DNA from: Roseburia faecis
GTDB lineage: Bacteria; Bacillota; Clostridia; Lachnospirales; Lachnospiraceae
Assembly (NCBI RefSeq): GCF_001406815.1
Contig: NZ_CVRR01000082.1
Coordinates: 58,967-122,966, forward strand
Direction: 5' to 3'
Length of the DNA: 64,000 nucleotides
Shown here: positions 28,795 to 37,624 of the stretch, piece by piece
Numbering within the stretch: position 1 is the first letter of the stretch
Layout of the letters: every line of letters begins with the position of its first letter
Notes under the pieces: generated by a model
Databases searched by the model: none
The model's input: only the letters and a program-made list of their open reading frames with translations
Told to the model about the DNA's origin: nothing
Made by a program: the position numbers and the translations under genes

Positions 28795-29976
28795 ATGGAA
28801 AAATTATTATTCACATCAGAGTCCGTTACAGAAGGACATCCTGACAAAATGTGTGATGCGATTTCAGATGCCATTCTGGATGCATGCATGGAGCAGGATC
28901 CGATGAGCCGTGTAGCCTGTGAGGCAGCAAGCTGTACCGGTTTCGTACTTGTTACAGGAGAAATTACAACAAAGGCAACTCTTGATATTCCTGCAATTGT
29001 AAGAAAGACTGTAAACGAGATCGGATACAACGATGCAAAGACCGGTTTTGACGGACATACCTGTGCGGTTATGGTAGCTTTAGATCAGCAGTCCGCAGAT
29101 ATTGCCATGGGTGTTGACAAGGCACTTGAGGCAAAAGAGGGCGAGCTGACAGATGATCTGGATACCGGCGCCGGAGATCAGGGAATGATGTTTGGATATG
29201 CAACCAATGAGACACCGGAATTTATGCCATATCCGATTTCACTGGCACACAAGCTGGCATTACAGCTTACAAAGGTTCGTAAAGACGGAACACTTACCTA
29301 CCTTCGTCCGGATGGAAAGACACAGGTTTCTGTAGAGTATGATGAAGCAGGAAAGCCAAAGAGACTTGAGGCAGTTGTTTTATCTACCCAGCATGATGAG
29401 GACGTTACCCAGGAACAGATCCATGAGGATATTAAGAAATATGTCTTTGATCCGATCCTTCCAAAGGAGCTGATCGATGGAGATACCAAATTCTTTATCA
29501 ATCCGACCGGACGTTTCGTAATCGGCGGACCACACGGAGATGCAGGTCTGACCGGGCGTAAGATCATCGTTGATACCTATGGTGGATATGCACGTCACGG
29601 CGGCGGAGCTTTTTCCGGAAAAGACTGCACAAAGGTTGACCGTTCCGCAGCATATGCTGCACGTTATGTTGCAAAGAACATTGTTGCAGCAGGTCTTGCT
29701 GATAAGTGTGAGATTCAGTTATCTTATGCCATCGGTGTTGCACAGCCTACTTCTGTCATGGTTGATACATTCGGTACAGGAAAGATCGCAGATGATGAGC
29801 TGGTAAAGATTGTACGTGAGAACTTTGATCTTCGTCCGGCAGGAATTATCAAGATGCTGGATCTGCGCCGTCCGATTTACCGTCAGACAGCTGCTTATGG
29901 TCACTTCGGACGCAATGACTTAAATCTCCCATGGGAGGCAACAAACAAGGCAGAGGCTTTAAAGAAGTACCTTTAA
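28795..29976 (+). CDS. metK: S-adenosylmethionine synthetase
   Basis: A 393-residue enzyme making S-adenosylmethionine from ATP and methionine. The N-terminal [29 protein letters not shown], the second signature [18 protein letters not shown] and a normal C-terminus are present. AGAGAGGAGAAACAAAAAGCA precedes the ATG. It is controlled by the upstream SAM-I riboswitch, a classical feedback arrangement. Confidence 0.98.
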   Translation: MEKLLFTSESVTEGHPDKMCDAISDAILDACMEQDPMSRVACEAASCTGFVLVTGEITTKATLDIPAIVRKTVNEIGYNDAKTGFDGHTCAVMVALDQQSADIAMGVDKALEAKEGELTDDLDTGAGDQGMMFGYATNETPEFMPYPISLAHKLALQLTKVRKDGTLTYLRPDGKTQVSVEYDEAGKPKRLEAVVLSTQHDEDVTQEQIHEDIKKYVFDPILPKELIDGDTKFFINPTGRFVIGGPHGDAGLTGRKIIVDTYGGYARHGGGAFSGKDCTKVDRSAAYAARYVAKNIVAAGLADKCEIQLSYAIGVAQPTSVMVDTFGTGKIADDELVKIVRENFDLRPAGIIKMLDLRRPIYRQTAAYGHFGRNDLNLPWEATNKAEALKKYL

Positions 29977-30011
29977 TTTATGAAAAGTTTACATAATTTT
30001 TTATAAAAGAA

Positions 30012-30054
30012 TGATATAATAAGACACAGAGTTTGTTCTGTGTCTTATTTTTTT
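30012..30054 (+). terminator. Terminator of metK beside an extended -10 element
   Basis: AAGACACAGA / TCTGTGTCTT with T-run (30021-30054) ends the metK transcript. TGATATAAT (30012-30020), an extended -10 match, directly abuts the stem. If used, it would start the kinase transcript within or just after the hairpin. Confidence 0.75.
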
Positions 30055-30071
30055 ATAGGGAAGGAATACGA

Positions 30072-31577
30072 ATGAAGATAAAAACCAAACTGATCATTTC
30101 GTTCTGTATTATTATCTTTGTGCCATCGATCCTGGCGATTGCCACGATCAGCGCCTATTGTAATTTTCAATCGCATGTGATCGAGCAGACGTATGGAATT
30201 AAGAATGCGGATGCCTATAGTATTATCAATTCTGTGCCGCTGTTAAACCGTTATACGGCACTGGATTTTGAAAAAATCAAAAAGACAATCAGATTATCCC
30301 CTTCGAAAATGGAAGATGCTTCGTATCTCACCGAGATCAATGAGGATCTGAAGCAGAAATATTCTTATCTGATTGTAAGGATCGGAGAGAAAATTTCGTT
30401 CAACGGCGGAAGTGAAAATGAAAAGATCCTTTCGGAACTTCCGGGATACGGAGAAAACAGTTCCCGGCATGGGGTGGACAAATATATCGACCGGGATGAT
30501 GAAATTCTGGTAAAACAGGTAGATTTCAAGCTGGATTCGGGAGAAAAATGTACGGCATATATTGTCACGTCCTTTGACGCTACCGGGCAGGAAATCCGCC
30601 AGTTTATTGTATGGGGAATTATCTGCGTGGTAATTATCCTGTTACTGACGGCGGTTATGATGATTGTGTGGATTTACCGGAGCATGATCACACCGATCCA
30701 GAAGCTGCGGGTGGCAGCGGAGAATATTAAGGAAGGTAATCTGGATTTTGCGCTGGATACCCAGGGCGACGATGAGATCGGTGAGCTCTGCACGACGTTT
30801 GAACAGATGCGTCAGCGTCTGAAGGATAATGCGGAGGAAAAACTCAGTAATGAAAAAGAAAACCGTGCACTCATCAGCAACATTGCCCACGATCTGAAGA
30901 CGCCGATTACGGCAGTAAAGGGGTATTCGGAAGGCATTATGGACGGCGTTGCCAATACTCCGGAAAAACTCGATAAGTATATCCGGACGATTTATAATAA
31001 GGCAAACGAAATGGATACGCTGATCAATGAACTGACATTGTATTCCAAAATTGATACCAACCGTATTCCGTATGACTTTGCAAAACTGAATGTTGCCGCA
31101 TATTTTAAAGACTGCGTGGAAGAAATCGGACTGGATCTGGAAGCAAAGGGGATTGCGTTATCCTATTTTAATTATGCAACGCCGGATACCCAGATTATTG
31201 CAGATCCGGAGCAGCTGCGCAGAGTGATCAATAATATTATAGGAAATTCCGTAAAATATATGAATAAAACAGAAAAGTTCATCAATATCCGTATCAAGGA
31301 TGTGGGGGACTTTATTCAGGTGGAAATCGAAGACAATGGAAGAGGAATTGCACAGAAAGATCTGCCGTATATTTTTGACCGGTTTTACCGGACGGATGCT
31401 TCCAGAAATTCGGCAACCGGTGGCAGCGGAATCGGACTTTCCATTGTAAAAAAGATCATAGAGGATCATGGAGGGAAAATCTGGGCAACCAGCAAAGAAG
31501 ATTCCGGCACTACCATGTACTTTGTAATACGCAAATATCAGGAGGTAACAGCAAATGAGCAGAATACTGATCGTTGA
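30072..31577 (+). CDS. Sensor histidine kinase with HAMP domain
   Basis: A 501-residue membrane kinase. TM1 is near residues 5-30, an extracytoplasmic sensor region of about 150 residues follows, TM2 (FIVWGIICVVIILLLTAVMM) leads to HAMP, then HisKA with the phospho-acceptor His in NIAHDLKTPITAVKGYSEG, and an HATPase domain with N-box, DNGRGIAQKDLPYIFDRFYR and GGSGIGLSIVKKI. ATG 30072 has a GGGAAGGAATACGA site; the frame is open further upstream in the terminator. It overlaps its response regulator by 23 bases. The signal is unknown. Confidence 0.93.
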   Translation: MKIKTKLIISFCIIIFVPSILAIATISAYCNFQSHVIEQTYGIKNADAYSIINSVPLLNRYTALDFEKIKKTIRLSPSKMEDASYLTEINEDLKQKYSYLIVRIGEKISFNGGSENEKILSELPGYGENSSRHGVDKYIDRDDEILVKQVDFKLDSGEKCTAYIVTSFDATGQEIRQFIVWGIICVVIILLLTAVMMIVWIYRSMITPIQKLRVAAENIKEGNLDFALDTQGDDEIGELCTTFEQMRQRLKDNAEEKLSNEKENRALISNIAHDLKTPITAVKGYSEGIMDGVANTPEKLDKYIRTIYNKANEMDTLINELTLYSKIDTNRIPYDFAKLNVAAYFKDCVEEIGLDLEAKGIALSYFNYATPDTQIIADPEQLRRVINNIIGNSVKYMNKTEKFINIRIKDVGDFIQVEIEDNGRGIAQKDLPYIFDRFYRTDASRNSATGGSGIGLSIVKKIIEDHGGKIWATSKEDSGTTMYFVIRKYQEVTANEQNTDR

Positions 31578-32244
31578 AGATGAAGTGGCTATTGCAGATC
31601 TGGAGAAAGATTATCTGGAACTGAGTGGCTTTGAAGTGGAAATTGAAAATGACGGAACCAAAGGACTCGAAAGAGCCCTGCATGAGGAGTTTGATCTGTT
31701 TATCTTAGATCTCATGCTTCCGGGAGTAGATGGATTTGAAATCTGTAAAAAGATCCGTGAGATAAAGAATACACCAATCCTTATGGTTTCTGCAAAAAAG
31801 GATGATATTGACAAGATTCGCGGGCTCGGACTGGGGGCAGACGATTATGTGACAAAACCGTTTTCCCCGAGTGAACTGGTAGCTCGTGTGAAGGCACATC
31901 TGGCACGGTATGAGCGACTGATCGGCAGCAATATGCCACAGAATGATATCATTGAGATCCGGGGCATTAAAATAGACAAGACGGCGCGCCGGGTATGGGT
32001 CAATGGAGAAGAGAAACAGTTTACGACAAAAGAGTTTGATTTGCTGACTTTTTTGGCAGAGAATCCAAATCATGTATTTACAAAAGAGGAATTGTTCCGT
32101 AAAATATGGGATATGGAATCTATCGGTGATATTGCAACGGTTACCGTACACATCAAAAAGATTCGAGAGAAGATTGAGATGAATACGAACAAGCCGCAGT
32201 ACATCGAGACCATCTGGGGAGTCGGATATCGGTTTAAATTATAA
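31555..32244 (+). CDS. OmpR/PhoB-family response regulator
   Basis: A 229-residue regulator. The receiver has acidic residues VEDE at the start, phospho-acceptor Asp in LFILDLMLPG and Lys in DYVTKPFSP. The C-terminal winged helix ends WGVGYRFKL, as in OmpR-type activators. Translational overlap with the kinase makes them a cognate pair. The order kinase-then-regulator is less usual than the reverse. No target site is apparent. Confidence 0.94.
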   Translation: MSRILIVEDEVAIADLEKDYLELSGFEVEIENDGTKGLERALHEEFDLFILDLMLPGVDGFEICKKIREIKNTPILMVSAKKDDIDKIRGLGLGADDYVTKPFSPSELVARVKAHLARYERLIGSNMPQNDIIEIRGIKIDKTARRVWVNGEEKQFTTKEFDLLTFLAENPNHVFTKEELFRKIWDMESIGDIATVTVHIKKIREKIEMNTNKPQYIETIWGVGYRFKL

Positions 32245-32282
32245 ACGGTCTGCCTCCTGAAACTATGATTAAGGGGGCTGTT

Positions 32283-33650
32283 ATGAACGAACACAAAAAA
32301 CATGGCAGCAGTTTCTCCAGCAAAATGGGCTTTATTCTTGCCGCTGCGGGATCTGCTGTCGGACTTGGAAATCTGTGGAGGTTTCCTTACCTTGCCGCAA
32401 AATACGGTGGAGGTTCTTTTTTACTGATCTATGTGATCCTTGCGGTTACGTTTGGATTTGCACTTATGATCACAGAAATTGCACTAGGCAGAAAAACCGG
32501 GAAAAGTGCACTGTATGCATTCAGCACGCTGCATGAAAAGTGCGGTTTCATTGGAATTCTTGCCAGTATTGTGCCGATTATCATTCTTCCGTATTACTGT
32601 GTGATCGGCGGATGGGTCATCAAATTTGCATGGGCATTTCTTACAGGAAGCGGAAATGCAGCGGCAGCAGATGATTATTTTTCAAATTTTATTGCAAGGA
32701 CTGGGGAACCGGTGATGTGGCTGGTATTTTTTATCCTTGCCACTTCGGTTGTGATTCTGCTTGGCGTAAATAAAGGAATTGAAAATATCAGCAAAGTGCT
32801 GATGCCGCTTCTGGTAGTCCTTTCCGTTATTATTGCGGTATTTGTTGTGACCCGTCCGGGAGCAGGGGCAGGAATTGTCTACTACTTAAAGCCGGATCTT
32901 TCCAAGATCAGTGCGAATGCTTTCCTGGCGGCACTGGGACAGCTGTTTTATTCCATGTCGCTGGCGATGGGCATTATGATTACATATGGCTCCTATATGA
33001 AGAAAAATGAGGATATAGAGAGCAGTGTGCGGAATATCGAAATCTTTGATACCGGAATTGCATTTCTGGCAGGACTGATGATTGTACCGGCCGTGTTTGT
33101 GTTTTCCGGTGGAGATCAGGCATCGTTGAAGGCAGGACCGACACTAATGTTTATTACACTGCCAAAAGTGTTTGACAGTATGGCGGGAGGACACCTGATC
33201 GGAACGGTATTTTTTGTGCTGGTATTGTTTGCTGCACTGACATCGTCCATTTCCCTGATGGAGACAGTGGTTTCCATTTTCGTGGATAAGACAAAAAAGA
33301 GCCGTAAATTTATTACGGTCTGTGTAACCGTTTATACGGTGTTGATGGCAATTCCGTCTTCTCTTGGATTTGGAATCTGGAGCGGTTTTTCGATTCACGG
33401 AATGAGTATTCTGGATTTCTTCGATTTTATATCCAACAGTGTCCTTATGCCGATTGTGGCATTCCTGACCTGTGTATTTGTCGGTTTTATTGTGAAACCA
33501 GAGGCGATTACGGATGAAGTGGAATCTTCCACACAGAAATTTAAGAGTAAGAAACTGTATATTGTATTGATCAAGTATGTTGCACCGATACTGGTACTGC
33601 TGATTTTATTCAGTTCGGTATTAAATGCACTTGGAATCATTACTTTGTAA
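32283..33650 (+). CDS. Neurotransmitter:sodium symporter (NSS/SNF) family transporter
   Basis: A 455-residue membrane protein with about eleven hydrophobic segments. The TM1 motif AAAGSAVGLGNLWRFPYLAA is the hallmark of the LeuT/NSS family, followed by KYGGGSFLLIY. Bacterial members take up amino acids with sodium; the substrate cannot be read here. ATG 32283 with AAGGGGG is chosen over an upstream ATG at 32265. It lies 38 bases after the response regulator and may be under its control. Confidence 0.92.
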   Translation: MNEHKKHGSSFSSKMGFILAAAGSAVGLGNLWRFPYLAAKYGGGSFLLIYVILAVTFGFALMITEIALGRKTGKSALYAFSTLHEKCGFIGILASIVPIIILPYYCVIGGWVIKFAWAFLTGSGNAAAADDYFSNFIARTGEPVMWLVFFILATSVVILLGVNKGIENISKVLMPLLVVLSVIIAVFVVTRPGAGAGIVYYLKPDLSKISANAFLAALGQLFYSMSLAMGIMITYGSYMKKNEDIESSVRNIEIFDTGIAFLAGLMIVPAVFVFSGGDQASLKAGPTLMFITLPKVFDSMAGGHLIGTVFFVLVLFAALTSSISLMETVVSIFVDKTKKSRKFITVCVTVYTVLMAIPSSLGFGIWSGFSIHGMSILDFFDFISNSVLMPIVAFLTCVFVGFIVKPEAITDEVESSTQKFKSKKLYIVLIKYVAPILVLLILFSSVLNALGIITL

Positions 33651-33672
33651 CGGACAACAGAAAAGAAGAAAC

Positions 33673-33704
33673 AAAAAACCCTATGCATAATGCATAGGGT
33701 TTTT
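33673..33704. terminator. Bidirectional terminator after the NSS transporter
   Basis: AAAACCCTATGCAT and ATGCATAGGGTTTT form a perfect stem with a short loop and A/T runs on both sides. It can end the transporter transcript and also any minus-strand RNA coming from 33705-34200. Confidence 0.85.
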
Positions 33705-33737
33705 AGATAAATATATGTTTGTTCTGTTCAATTGTAT

Positions 33738-33891
33738 TCGGACTTGCTAGGCAGTTCCGGAGTTTAACCTCTCCGGCAGGGGTGTGAGCACACGACGGAT
33801 ACCGGAACCCTCCGCAGGAATTCCTGATCCAAATAGTCCGCATCTGCTGTACTGCGTTTTCAACAGGCAGCATGTCATGTTGTGAAAACAA
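33738..33891. ncRNA. Candidate structured RNA region
   Basis: This gap of about 560 bases has no convincing gene. CGGACT/AGTCCG (33739-33840) encloses GTTCCGG/CCGGAAC, which encloses CCGGAG/CTCTCCGG-type and GTGT-GAGC-ACAC hairpins. Next to it, GTTTTC/GAAAAC on either side of AACA/TGTT forms a separate hairpin (about 33857-33888). The bidirectional terminator at 33673-33704 would give a minus-strand RNA a clean 3' end. Further right, GAGCTGT/ACAGTTC and GCGGT/ACCGC hairpins occur to about 34010. I could not assign it to a known family; 33891-34205 is otherwise featureless. Confidence 0.4.
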
Positions 33892-34205
33892 ATCCCTGCG
33901 CTGGACAATCGCGCTTGCTGTAAAAAACAGATCAATGAAATCTATGACATACTGAGCTGTAATACTGACAGTTCAGAGAATAAAGCCTACTTGTTTATGC
34001 GTGCGGTACTCTCACCGCCTGAGCCTGATGGTCAAATATTGTACCGTCCTTATATGGACTCATATAAGCGTACCCCGAAAACCGAAGTTTGTCAAGTGTT
34101 ATTCGCTTTTCATGACCATTATACGCTATGTCTGCCGGGAAATCAATTGTGGAAATCCGAGAAATACAAAAAGTTGTGTCAAAAGAGGGAAAAACGGCTC
34201 AAAGA

Positions 34206-34234
34206 TTGCAAGAAAATGGTCGATATAGTATAAT
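34206..34234 (+). promoter_or_regulatory. Sigma-A promoter of the CpsB-Wzz-CpsD-LCP cassette
   Basis: TTGCAA (34206-34211), 17 bases, perfect TATAAT (34229-34234), 32 bases before the CpsB-like ATG. Confidence 0.75.
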
Positions 34235-34265
34235 AAGGTATAAAAAAGTAAAGGCAAGGAAAACC

Positions 34266-34973
34266 ATGATCGATATTCACTGTCACCTTCTATACGGAGT
34301 AGACGACGGAGCAAAAACAATAGAAGAATCTGTGGCGATGCTTGAGGCAGCAAAAGAGCAGGGCATTTCTGCAATGATCCTGACACCGCATTACCGGCAC
34401 GGCATGTTTGCTTATCCGAAGGAAGAAATTGAAGAACATTTCCGTATTCTGGAGCCGTATGCACAGAAACTTGGAATTTATCTTGCATTGGGCACCGAAT
34501 ACCATGTGAACAGTCATATTGTCGAGGCACTTGACAGTGGCAGATGCCGGACAATGGCCGGCTCGCGGTATGTGTTGTGTGAGTATTCGCACGACAGTGA
34601 ATATGCCTATATTTACCAGATGACGCAGGAACTGGTTCTGCACGGATATATTCCGGTATTTGCACATGTGGAGCGGTATGGAGCACTTGCAGATTTACAG
34701 CTGGCAGAGGAGCTGCGCAATCTTGGGGCATGGATTACGGTGAATGCGGATGCGGTACTCGGACTTGAGGGTATGGGTCCAAAGAAATACTGTAAAAAGA
34801 TGCTGAAGGCAGAATGTGTGGATGCGATTGCATCGGACAGTCATGGAATAAAAAACCGTGCCAATCATATGGGAAAATGCTATGAGCTGATTGAAAAAAA
34901 ATTTGGCAGGGAATATGCAGATCAGCTTTTGGTGAATCATCCGGCAAAGATTCTGACCGGAGAAATGAAATAG
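34266..34973 (+). CDS. CpsB/YwqE-type PHP-domain tyrosine-protein phosphatase
   Basis: A 235-residue PHP-fold protein. Metal-binding motifs are MIDIHCHLLYGVDDGA at the N-terminus, LTPHYRHG, the central TEYHVN, HVERYGAL and the C-terminal ASDSHGIKNR. This matches manganese-dependent phosphatases (CpsB/CapC/YwqE) that dephosphorylate the partner tyrosine kinase. It heads a four-gene cassette with Wzz- and CpsD-like proteins, consistent with control of envelope polysaccharide synthesis. AAGGAAAACC precedes the ATG. Confidence 0.93.
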   Translation: MIDIHCHLLYGVDDGAKTIEESVAMLEAAKEQGISAMILTPHYRHGMFAYPKEEIEEHFRILEPYAQKLGIYLALGTEYHVNSHIVEALDSGRCRTMAGSRYVLCEYSHDSEYAYIYQMTQELVLHGYIPVFAHVERYGALADLQLAEELRNLGAWITVNADAVLGLEGMGPKKYCKKMLKAECVDAIASDSHGIKNRANHMGKCYELIEKKFGREYADQLLVNHPAKILTGEMK

Positions 34974-34992
34974 TTAGTAATGGAGCATTGAT

Positions 34993-35754
34993 ATGGAGCA
35001 GCAGTTACAACAGGAACGTATTGTAATTGAAAATGATGATGAAATTGAAATTGATCTGAAAGATCTCGTTTTAGAGATCCTTTCTTTCTGGAAATGGGTG
35101 TTGTTTGCACTGATTATCGGAGCCGTGACCGCATATTGTATCAGCAGGTTTGTAATGGTGCCGCAATATGAGTCAACATCCCAGTTTTATGTATTGTCCA
35201 AAAGCATGTCGATTACAAGTCTTGCGGATATACAGACAGGTACAAGTCTGACAAACGATTATATGGTTATCGTAGAGGGGCGTCCCGTGCTTGAGCAGGT
35301 AATTGAGAATCTCGGACTGGACGAGACCTACAGTTCCCTGAAGAAAAAAATTACCCTGAATAATCCTTCCAACTCGCGAATCCTCGAGATTACGGTGCGC
35401 GATGCAAACCCATCCATGGCAAAAAAGATTGCGGATGAGATTGCGCGTGTCAGTGTGGCCTTTATCCAACAGAAAATGGATCAGGATGCACCGAATATCA
35501 TTCAAAAGGGATATTCCGACGGAGAACCGGTCAGCCCGAATACCATGAAAAATACGGCGGTCGGAGGAATACTTGGCATGTTTTTGGCGATTGCGGTTAT
35601 TGTGGTGGTTTATCTGTTCAATGATACGATTATGAATGCAGATGATGTACAAAGGAAGCTGGGGCTGAATGTTCTTGGTACGCTTCCTTTGGAAGAAGCC
35701 GAATACGATGGGGAAAAAGAGCGCAAGCGTAAGAGAAGGAAGAAAAAGAAATGA
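34993..35754 (+). CDS. Wzz/CpsC-type chain-length determinant, kinase activator
   Basis: A 253-residue membrane protein with TM1 (WVLFALIIGAVTAYCISRF, about residues 36-54) and TM2 (about residues 192-213), separated by the extracytoplasmic Wzz domain (YESTSQFYVLSK). It ends in a very basic cytoplasmic tail (KERKRKRRKKKK). In Gram-positive bacteria this protein activates the separate CpsD kinase. Its stop overlaps the kinase start by 4 bases. Confidence 0.93.
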   Translation: MEQQLQQERIVIENDDEIEIDLKDLVLEILSFWKWVLFALIIGAVTAYCISRFVMVPQYESTSQFYVLSKSMSITSLADIQTGTSLTNDYMVIVEGRPVLEQVIENLGLDETYSSLKKKITLNNPSNSRILEITVRDANPSMAKKIADEIARVSVAFIQQKMDQDAPNIIQKGYSDGEPVSPNTMKNTAVGGILGMFLAIAVIVVVYLFNDTIMNADDVQRKLGLNVLGTLPLEEAEYDGEKERKRKRRKKKK

Positions 35755-36479
35755 AATCGGTAACATTTGAGAATCTGAAAAAACAAAATTATACGATGAA
35801 AGAATCACTCCGGGCATTAAAAACCAATATCCAGTTCTGCGGAGATGATATCTGCACCATCGTTGTGACGTCTGCCATGCCAAACGAAGGGAAAAGTACC
35901 GTGACGATGGATCTGGCACGTTCTTTTTCGGAATCCGGCAAACGTGTATTGCTGATCGATACCGATATGCGTAAATCCGTATACGTGGGACGATTACGGG
36001 CAGTGGCTTCGGATGGAAGAGAAATCTATGGATTATCCCATTTTCTGTCCGGACAGAGAAAACTCGAAGACGTACTTTACGGTACAACGATTCCGGGCCT
36101 GTTTATGATTTTTGCCGGTCCGTCAGTACCAAACCCGACAGAAATTCTGGAAAAAAAGTATTTTACCGAGTTACTTAATTTTGCAAAAGAACATTTTGAT
36201 TATGTATTGCTGGATTGTGCGCCGATCGGAGCTGCAATCGACGCAGCAGTGATCGCAAAACACTGTGATGGTGCGATTCTTGTTATTGCCCAGGGCATGG
36301 CAAGCGGACGTCTGATCCAGACTGTCAAAAAGCAGATGGAAGCTTCCGGAGTGAGGGTACTTGGTGCGGTACTGAACAAAGTACGGATGAAGAAGAACGG
36401 CTATGAGGGTGGCTACTATGGCGGCTATTATGGCAGCTATTATGGAAATTACGGAGAACATCATGAGAAGAATGCATGA
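35751..36479 (+). CDS. CpsD/YwqD-type bacterial tyrosine kinase
   Basis: A 242-residue BY-kinase. Walker A is SAMPNEGKSTV, Walker A' is LLIDTDMR, and Walker B is VLLDCAPIG. The C-terminus is a tyrosine cluster (GGYYGGYYGSYYGNYG), the autophosphorylation site of the family. It works with the Wzz-like activator and the PHP phosphatase beside it. The tyrosine tail overlaps the start of the next gene. Confidence 0.94.
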   Translation: MKSVTFENLKKQNYTMKESLRALKTNIQFCGDDICTIVVTSAMPNEGKSTVTMDLARSFSESGKRVLLIDTDMRKSVYVGRLRAVASDGREIYGLSHFLSGQRKLEDVLYGTTIPGLFMIFAGPSVPNPTEILEKKYFTELLNFAKEHFDYVLLDCAPIGAAIDAAVIAKHCDGAILVIAQGMASGRLIQTVKKQMEASGVRVLGAVLNKVRMKKNGYEGGYYGGYYGSYYGNYGEHHEKNA

Positions 36480-37548
36480 ACCATCGACAAAACTTCATAA
36501 TGCATTGTATTTTATGTCCGGAATGATGGTGGTGATTCTTGCACTTGTGATTGTGGCAGGGGTCAAAACGAAGGCGGAAAATGCCGGCTTCCACATTGCA
36601 GATGATACAGAAAATTCTTATGAGCAGCAGGTTGCGGGGCAGACAGATACCACACACGATTCCGGTCAGGAAAAGTGGCAGGAGGGTGTAGTTGCTTATC
36701 AGGGAAAAGAGTATCTGTATAATACAGATATCAAAACCTACCTCATGATGGGGGTTGATATCGATGGTCCGGTACAGCGAAGCAGCGATTATACCCAAGG
36801 CGGGCAGTCCGATGCACTGTTTCTTCTTGTTGTAAACAACAAAACAGAGCAGCTGCAGGTCATTTCCATCAATCGAAACACGATGGCAGATATCGAATTG
36901 TGTGATGAAGAAGGTATTGATATGGGACCGCTTAAAACTCAGATCTGTTTGCAGCATGCATTCGGGGACGGTAAGCGCCTCAGCTGCAGCAAAACCGTGG
37001 ATGCGGTTTCCGGCCTGTTTCAAAATATTCCGATCAGCGGTTATCTTGCGATGAATATGGGGGGAATCCCACAGATGAATGATGCTGTGGGAGGAGTGGA
37101 AGTGACTGTACAGCAGGATATTTCGTTTCCAAAAGCCGGTGTGAATTTGAAGAAAGGGCAAAAAGTAACCCTGAATGGGACGCAGGCTTATTATTACCTG
37201 CATGGAAGGGATACCGAAGAATATGACAGTGCAACAAAGCGTCTGCAGCGCGAAGAACAGTATATTGTTGCCTATATGGATAAATTAAAAAAAGTATCCA
37301 CAGAAAACCCGGATCAGGTGACAGAAATTTACAATTCTGTTTCCGATTATCTGGTAACCAGTGTGGATTTCACAAGTATGATTGAGCAGCTGATGAATTA
37401 CGGTTTTTCAGAAGACCAGATGTATACGGTTCCCGGAAAAACGGTGGAGGGAAAGCCGATTGACGGGAAACGGTATGAGGAGTACCATGTCGATGAAGAT
37501 GCCATGGAAGAACTCATTATGAAGGTGTTTTATACACCCGTACAATAA
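36463..37548 (+). CDS. LytR-CpsA-Psr (LCP) family protein
   Basis: A 361-residue protein with one N-terminal transmembrane segment (MSGMMVVILALVIVAGVKT) and an extracytoplasmic LCP domain. Arginine and aspartate motifs are seen in GGQSDALFLLVVN, SINRNTMADIEL and HGRDTEEYDSATKRLQREEQ. LCP enzymes attach lipid-linked polymers to peptidoglycan. ATG 36463 with GGAG is used; it overlaps the kinase gene by 17 bases. It ends the tyrosine-kinase cassette. Confidence 0.93.
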   Translation: MRRMHEPSTKLHNALYFMSGMMVVILALVIVAGVKTKAENAGFHIADDTENSYEQQVAGQTDTTHDSGQEKWQEGVVAYQGKEYLYNTDIKTYLMMGVDIDGPVQRSSDYTQGGQSDALFLLVVNNKTEQLQVISINRNTMADIELCDEEGIDMGPLKTQICLQHAFGDGKRLSCSKTVDAVSGLFQNIPISGYLAMNMGGIPQMNDAVGGVEVTVQQDISFPKAGVNLKKGQKVTLNGTQAYYYLHGRDTEEYDSATKRLQREEQYIVAYMDKLKKVSTENPDQVTEIYNSVSDYLVTSVDFTSMIEQLMNYGFSEDQMYTVPGKTVEGKPIDGKRYEEYHVDEDAMEELIMKVFYTPVQ

Positions 37549-37555
37549 GGTATCC

Positions 37556-37569
37556 AGTGCGCGCGCACT
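37556..37569. promoter_or_regulatory. Perfect 14-bp palindrome
   Basis: AGTGCGCGCGCACT lies 8 bases after the LCP gene and 56 bases before the surface-protein gene. It could be a protein-binding site or a small hairpin. No clear -35/-10 pair was found beside it. Confidence 0.4.
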
Positions 37570-37624
37570 TGATATAGATAGAGTTACATGCAGTTTATAT
37601 TACGTGGAAAGGAGGTAGATTGCG

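Noticed and set aside
33703..33935. Two overlapping minus-strand ORFs of 62 codons
   Set aside because: They overlap in different frames within a region of strong inverted repeats and have no ribosome-binding site or similarity I could recognise.
33991..34233. 80-codon plus-strand ORF before the CpsB gene
   Set aside because: It runs through the promoter of the CpsB gene and has no recognisable protein features.
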